The position numbers and the translations under genes were made by a program. The notes beneath the pieces are model-generated. The model was not told the DNA's origin. It saw only the letters and a list, made by a program, of their open reading frames with translations, and made no database searches. Shown piece by piece: positions 61,540 to 64,000 of a DNA stretch of 64,000 bases (positions are counted from its first letter, which is position 1; the number at the start of each line of letters is the position of its first letter). The DNA lies in NCBI RefSeq assembly GCF_000384315.1, contig NZ_ARVW01000001.1, forward strand, positions 2,861,746-2,925,745, written 5' to 3'. Source of the stretch: Amycolatopsis nigrescens CSC17Ta-90 (lineage in GTDB: Bacteria; Actinomycetota; Actinomycetes; Mycobacteriales; Pseudonocardiaceae).

Positions 61540-63123
61540 CTAGAAAGCGAACCCGCCCGCGCCCGCCCAGTCCAGCGCGAAGGACGGGGCCACCCCGAGC
61601 AGCAGGGTGACGATCACGCCGAGGGTGATGGCCGCGGTGGTGAACGCGCCGGGCACGCTCACCGTCGGGCCGCTCGCGTTCGGCTTCGAGAAGTACATCA
61701 GCACGATCACCCGCAGGTAGAAGAACGCCGCCACCGCGCTGAACACCAGCGCGATCACCACCAGCGGCGCCATCCCGTCCGAGAGCGCGGCCGAGAACAC
61801 CACGAACTTGCCGACGAACCCACTGGTCAGCGGGATACCGGCGAGGGCGAGCAGCAGGAAGGTGAACACCCCGGCCAGCAACGGCGAGCGTTTCGCCAGC
61901 CCCGCCCAGGCCGAAAGGTGCGTCGCCTCCCCGTTCGAGTCGCGGACCAGGCTGACCACACCGAACGCGGCCAGCGTGGTGAACCCGTAGGCCAGCAGGT
62001 AGAACAGCGTGCCGGACAGGCCCTCTTCGGTCATCGCGATGGCACCGACCAGCAGGAAGCCGGCGTGCGCGATGGAGGAGTAGGCGATCATCCGCTTCAC
62101 GTCGGTCTGGGTCAGGCCGAGCACCGCGCCGATGATCATCGAGATGATCGCGACGCCCCAGAGCACCCCGCGCCACTCCCAGCTCGTCGACTCGAAGGCG
62201 ACGGTGAGCACCCGCAGGATGCCGCCGAACGCGGCGACCTTGGTGCAGGAGCCCATGAACGCGGTGACCGGGGTCGGCGCGCCCTGGTAGACGTCCGGGG
62301 TCCAGGTGTGGAACGGCCCGACCGAGCCCTTGAACAGCAGGCCGACCACGAGCAGGCCGAGCCCGGCGAACAGCAGCGTGTCCGAACGGTCGGTGCCGGC
62401 CGCGGCGTTCGCGATGTCGGACAGCTTCACCGAGTTCGCGTAGCCGTACAGCAGCGCCAGGCCGTACAGGAAGAACGCCGAGGAGAACGCCCCGAGCAGG
62501 AAGTACTTGACCGCCGACTCCTGGGAAAGCAGCCGGCGACGGCGGGCGAGGCCGCACATCAGGTACAGCGGCAGGCTCAGCACTTCCAGCGCGATGAACA
62601 TGGTGAGCAGGTCGTTCGCCGCGCAGAAGGTCATCATGCCGCCGATGGCGAACAGCGTCAGCGGGAAGACCTCGGTCTGCATGCCGGTGGACCCGACCTG
62701 CGCGCGGTCCTGGATGGTGCCCGGCCGGATACCGGCCTGCGCGACGAAGGCGCCGCCAGGCTCCACCGACCTGTCCGCGATCAGCAGCACCGCGCCCAGT
62801 GCCAGCGCGAGCAGCGTGCCCCAGAGGAACAGCGCCGGCCGGTCCACCGAGATGGCCCGGCTCAGCGTGGTCAGGCCCGCCTTCGGCGCGCTGTCCGAGC
62901 TGACGTACGCGATCAGCGCGACCCCGGCGCCGGCGATCGCCAGCAGGCTCAGCACGACCTGGCCCGGCCAGCGCATGTGCCGGGGCAGGAAGGCCTCGAA
63001 CAGCACGCTCACGCAGGCCGCGCCGAGAATGATCAGCACCGGCATGATCGCCGCGTACTCGATCGCCGGCGCGCTGATCTGCTGCGGCTGCTGCGCGGCT
63101 TGCGCGAGAACAAGGTCGAGCAT
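61540..63123 (-). CDS. nuoN: NADH-quinone oxidoreductase subunit N
   Basis: 527 residues, about 14 membrane helices of the antiporter-like NuoN family: VGPFHTWTPDVYQGAPTPVTAFMGSCTKVAAF, DVKRMIAYSSIAHAGFLLVGAIA and the C-terminal FYLRVIVLMYF. It is the last gene of the nuo operon; its ATG follows the nuoM stop by three bases. It moves protons coupled to menaquinone reduction. Ends at the hairpin at 61493. Confidence 0.95.
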   Translation of the reverse strand: MLDLVLAQAAQQPQQISAPAIEYAAIMPVLIILGAACVSVLFEAFLPRHMRWPGQVVLSLLAIAGAGVALIAYVSSDSAPKAGLTTLSRAISVDRPALFLWGTLLALALGAVLLIADRSVEPGGAFVAQAGIRPGTIQDRAQVGSTGMQTEVFPLTLFAIGGMMTFCAANDLLTMFIALEVLSLPLYLMCGLARRRRLLSQESAVKYFLLGAFSSAFFLYGLALLYGYANSVKLSDIANAAAGTDRSDTLLFAGLGLLVVGLLFKGSVGPFHTWTPDVYQGAPTPVTAFMGSCTKVAAFGGILRVLTVAFESTSWEWRGVLWGVAIISMIIGAVLGLTQTDVKRMIAYSSIAHAGFLLVGAIAMTEEGLSGTLFYLLAYGFTTLAAFGVVSLVRDSNGEATHLSAWAGLAKRSPLLAGVFTFLLLALAGIPLTSGFVGKFVVFSAALSDGMAPLVVIALVFSAVAAFFYLRVIVLMYFSKPNASGPTVSVPGAFTTAAITLGVIVTLLLGVAPSFALDWAGAGGFAF

Positions 63124-63126
63124 GGG

Positions 63127-64000
63127 TTACTTGCCTCCCTGTACAGCGACCGACTCCATGGTCGCCTGCACCGACGGGGTTACCGTGTCCAGCACCGGTT
63201 TCGGATAGAAGCCGAGCCCGATGATCAGCACCACCATCGGCGCGAGAATCGCGATCTCCTTGCCGGTCAGGTCGCGGATCGCCTTCTTCGCCCCGAGTTC
63301 CGGCGCGATCGCGGTCCCCGGACCACCGCCGACGCCGACCAGCGCGTCCCCGCGCACCGGGCCCTGCATGATCCGCTGGTACAGCCACAGCACGTAGGCC
63401 GCGGCGAGCACCATGCCGACCGTGGCCAGGATGCTGAACACCGGCTGGGTTTCGAACGAGCCCAGCAGCACCAGGAACTCGCTGATGAACGAGTTGGTGC
63501 CGGGCAGGGACAAAGTGGACAGTCCGGCGAGCAGCAGCATGCCGCCGAGCAACGGCGTCACCTTCGCCATCCCGCCGTAGTCCGAGATCCGGGTCGACCC
63601 GCCGCGCGCGACCACCATGCCGACCACCACGATCAGCATGCCGGTGGCCAGGCTGTGGTTGAGCATGTAGCTCACCGAACCGACCATCGCCTGCGGGGTG
63701 AACGCGAAGATGCCCAGCGCGATGAAGCCGAAGTGCGCGATCGAGACGTAGGCGATGAACCGCTTCATGTCCCGCTGGCCCGCGGCCAGTATCGAGCCGT
63801 ACAGCACGCCGAGCACGGCCAGCACCAGCACCAGTGGTGCCAGCGTCTTGCTCGCCTCCGGGAACATCGGGATGCAGTAGCGCAGGAAGCCGAAGGTGCC
63901 GACCTTGTCCAGCACGCCGACCAGCAGCACCGCGACCCCGATCGGCGCCTGCCCGGCGGCGTCCGGCAGCCAGGTGTGGAACGGCACCAGTGGCGCCTTG
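63127..64000 (-). CDS. nuoM: NADH-quinone oxidoreductase subunit M (5' part beyond right edge)
   Basis: About 291 codons of the C-terminal half are present: VPFHTWLPDAAGQAPIGVAVLLVGVLDKVGTFGFLRYCIPMFPEA, MKRFIAYVSIAHFGFIALG and LPGTNSFISEFLVLLG are conserved in NuoM, including the Lys of the antiporter half-channel. The start lies outside the window. It belongs to the nuo operon with nuoN directly downstream. Confidence 0.95.
   Translation of the reverse strand, partial: KAPLVPFHTWLPDAAGQAPIGVAVLLVGVLDKVGTFGFLRYCIPMFPEASKTLAPLVLVLAVLGVLYGSILAAGQRDMKRFIAYVSIAHFGFIALGIFAFTPQAMVGSVSYMLNHSLATGMLIVVVGMVVARGGSTRISDYGGMAKVTPLLGGMLLLAGLSTLSLPGTNSFISEFLVLLGSFETQPVFSILATVGMVLAAAYVLWLYQRIMQGPVRGDALVGVGGGPGTAIAPELGAKKAIRDLTGKEIAILAPMVVLIIGLGFYPKPVLDTVTPSVQATMESVAVQGGK

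Overview
The DNA is very GC-rich with strongly biased third codon positions, many GTG starts, ATGA/GTGA stop-start overlaps, actinobacterial protein families and a complex-I/menaquinone gene set. This points to a high-GC actinomycete, most likely Pseudonocardiaceae (Amycolatopsis-like). The genus is an inference from protein style, not from a marker gene.

Layout. 1-6.6 kb: a GT39 membrane glycosyltransferase running off the left edge, an acyl-CoA-ligase/thiolase pair, a small holin-like protein, a GT2-GtrA fusion and a YCII protein. 6.7-9.65 kb: an intact tRNA-Tyr(GUA) followed on its 3' side by two further partial copies of its 3' end, each with its own hairpin. This is the footprint of a decayed, stacked tRNA-targeting island carrying only hypothetical and broken genes. 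9.7-23.5 kb: chromosomal housekeeping and exported enzymes: YajQ, a frameshifted pentapeptide-repeat gene, a GH84 hexosaminidase divergent from a sialidase-fold protein, a TetR/hydrolase pair with its operator, glucose-1-phosphate thymidylyltransferase, two coupled flavin monooxygenases, HtpX, a Tat-exported beta-propeller and a BtrH-like protein.

23.6-52.5 kb is a large surface-polysaccharide locus in several blocks: a Gfo/Idh/MocA sugar oxidoreductase and an SDR epimerase; a 1343-residue secreted protein (N,N-dimethylformamidase-like domain plus three DUF4082 modules); a six-gene operon of two GT4 enzymes and two aminotransferase/acyltransferase pairs; a GH75 chitosanase and a methyltransferase; a reverse operon with Wzx flippase, GT39-like protein, Wzy/O-antigen-ligase and Wzz-like protein; a forward operon of MFS transporter, beta-propeller protein, beta-helix lipoprotein and GT2; a GT4 with UDP-sugar 6-dehydrogenase; and a reverse operon of NodB deacetylase, GT2 and FemAB/CelD-type acyltransferase. 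Together these can make nucleotide-activated amino and uronic sugars, assemble a repeat unit, flip, polymerise and modify it. The oxidoreductase, aminotransferase, acetyltransferase and 6-dehydrogenase match the four steps of the WbpA/B/E/D route to UDP-diacetamido-uronic acid, though spread over four transcription units.

52.6-64 kb returns to core metabolism: a DUF1508 protein, a dimethylargininase-like enzyme divergent from an AsnC/Lrp regulator, korA-korB 2-oxoacid:ferredoxin oxidoreductase, a membrane-anchored Pro/Glu-rich protein, a long-chain polyprenyl diphosphate synthase, DUF6204, a secreted protein, and nuoN with the 3' part of nuoM, all consistent with ferredoxin- and menaquinone-linked respiration.

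Convergent gene ends are often closed by long perfect palindromes, several of which belong to recurring sequence families. No CRISPR array, insertion sequence, rRNA or integrase gene was seen.
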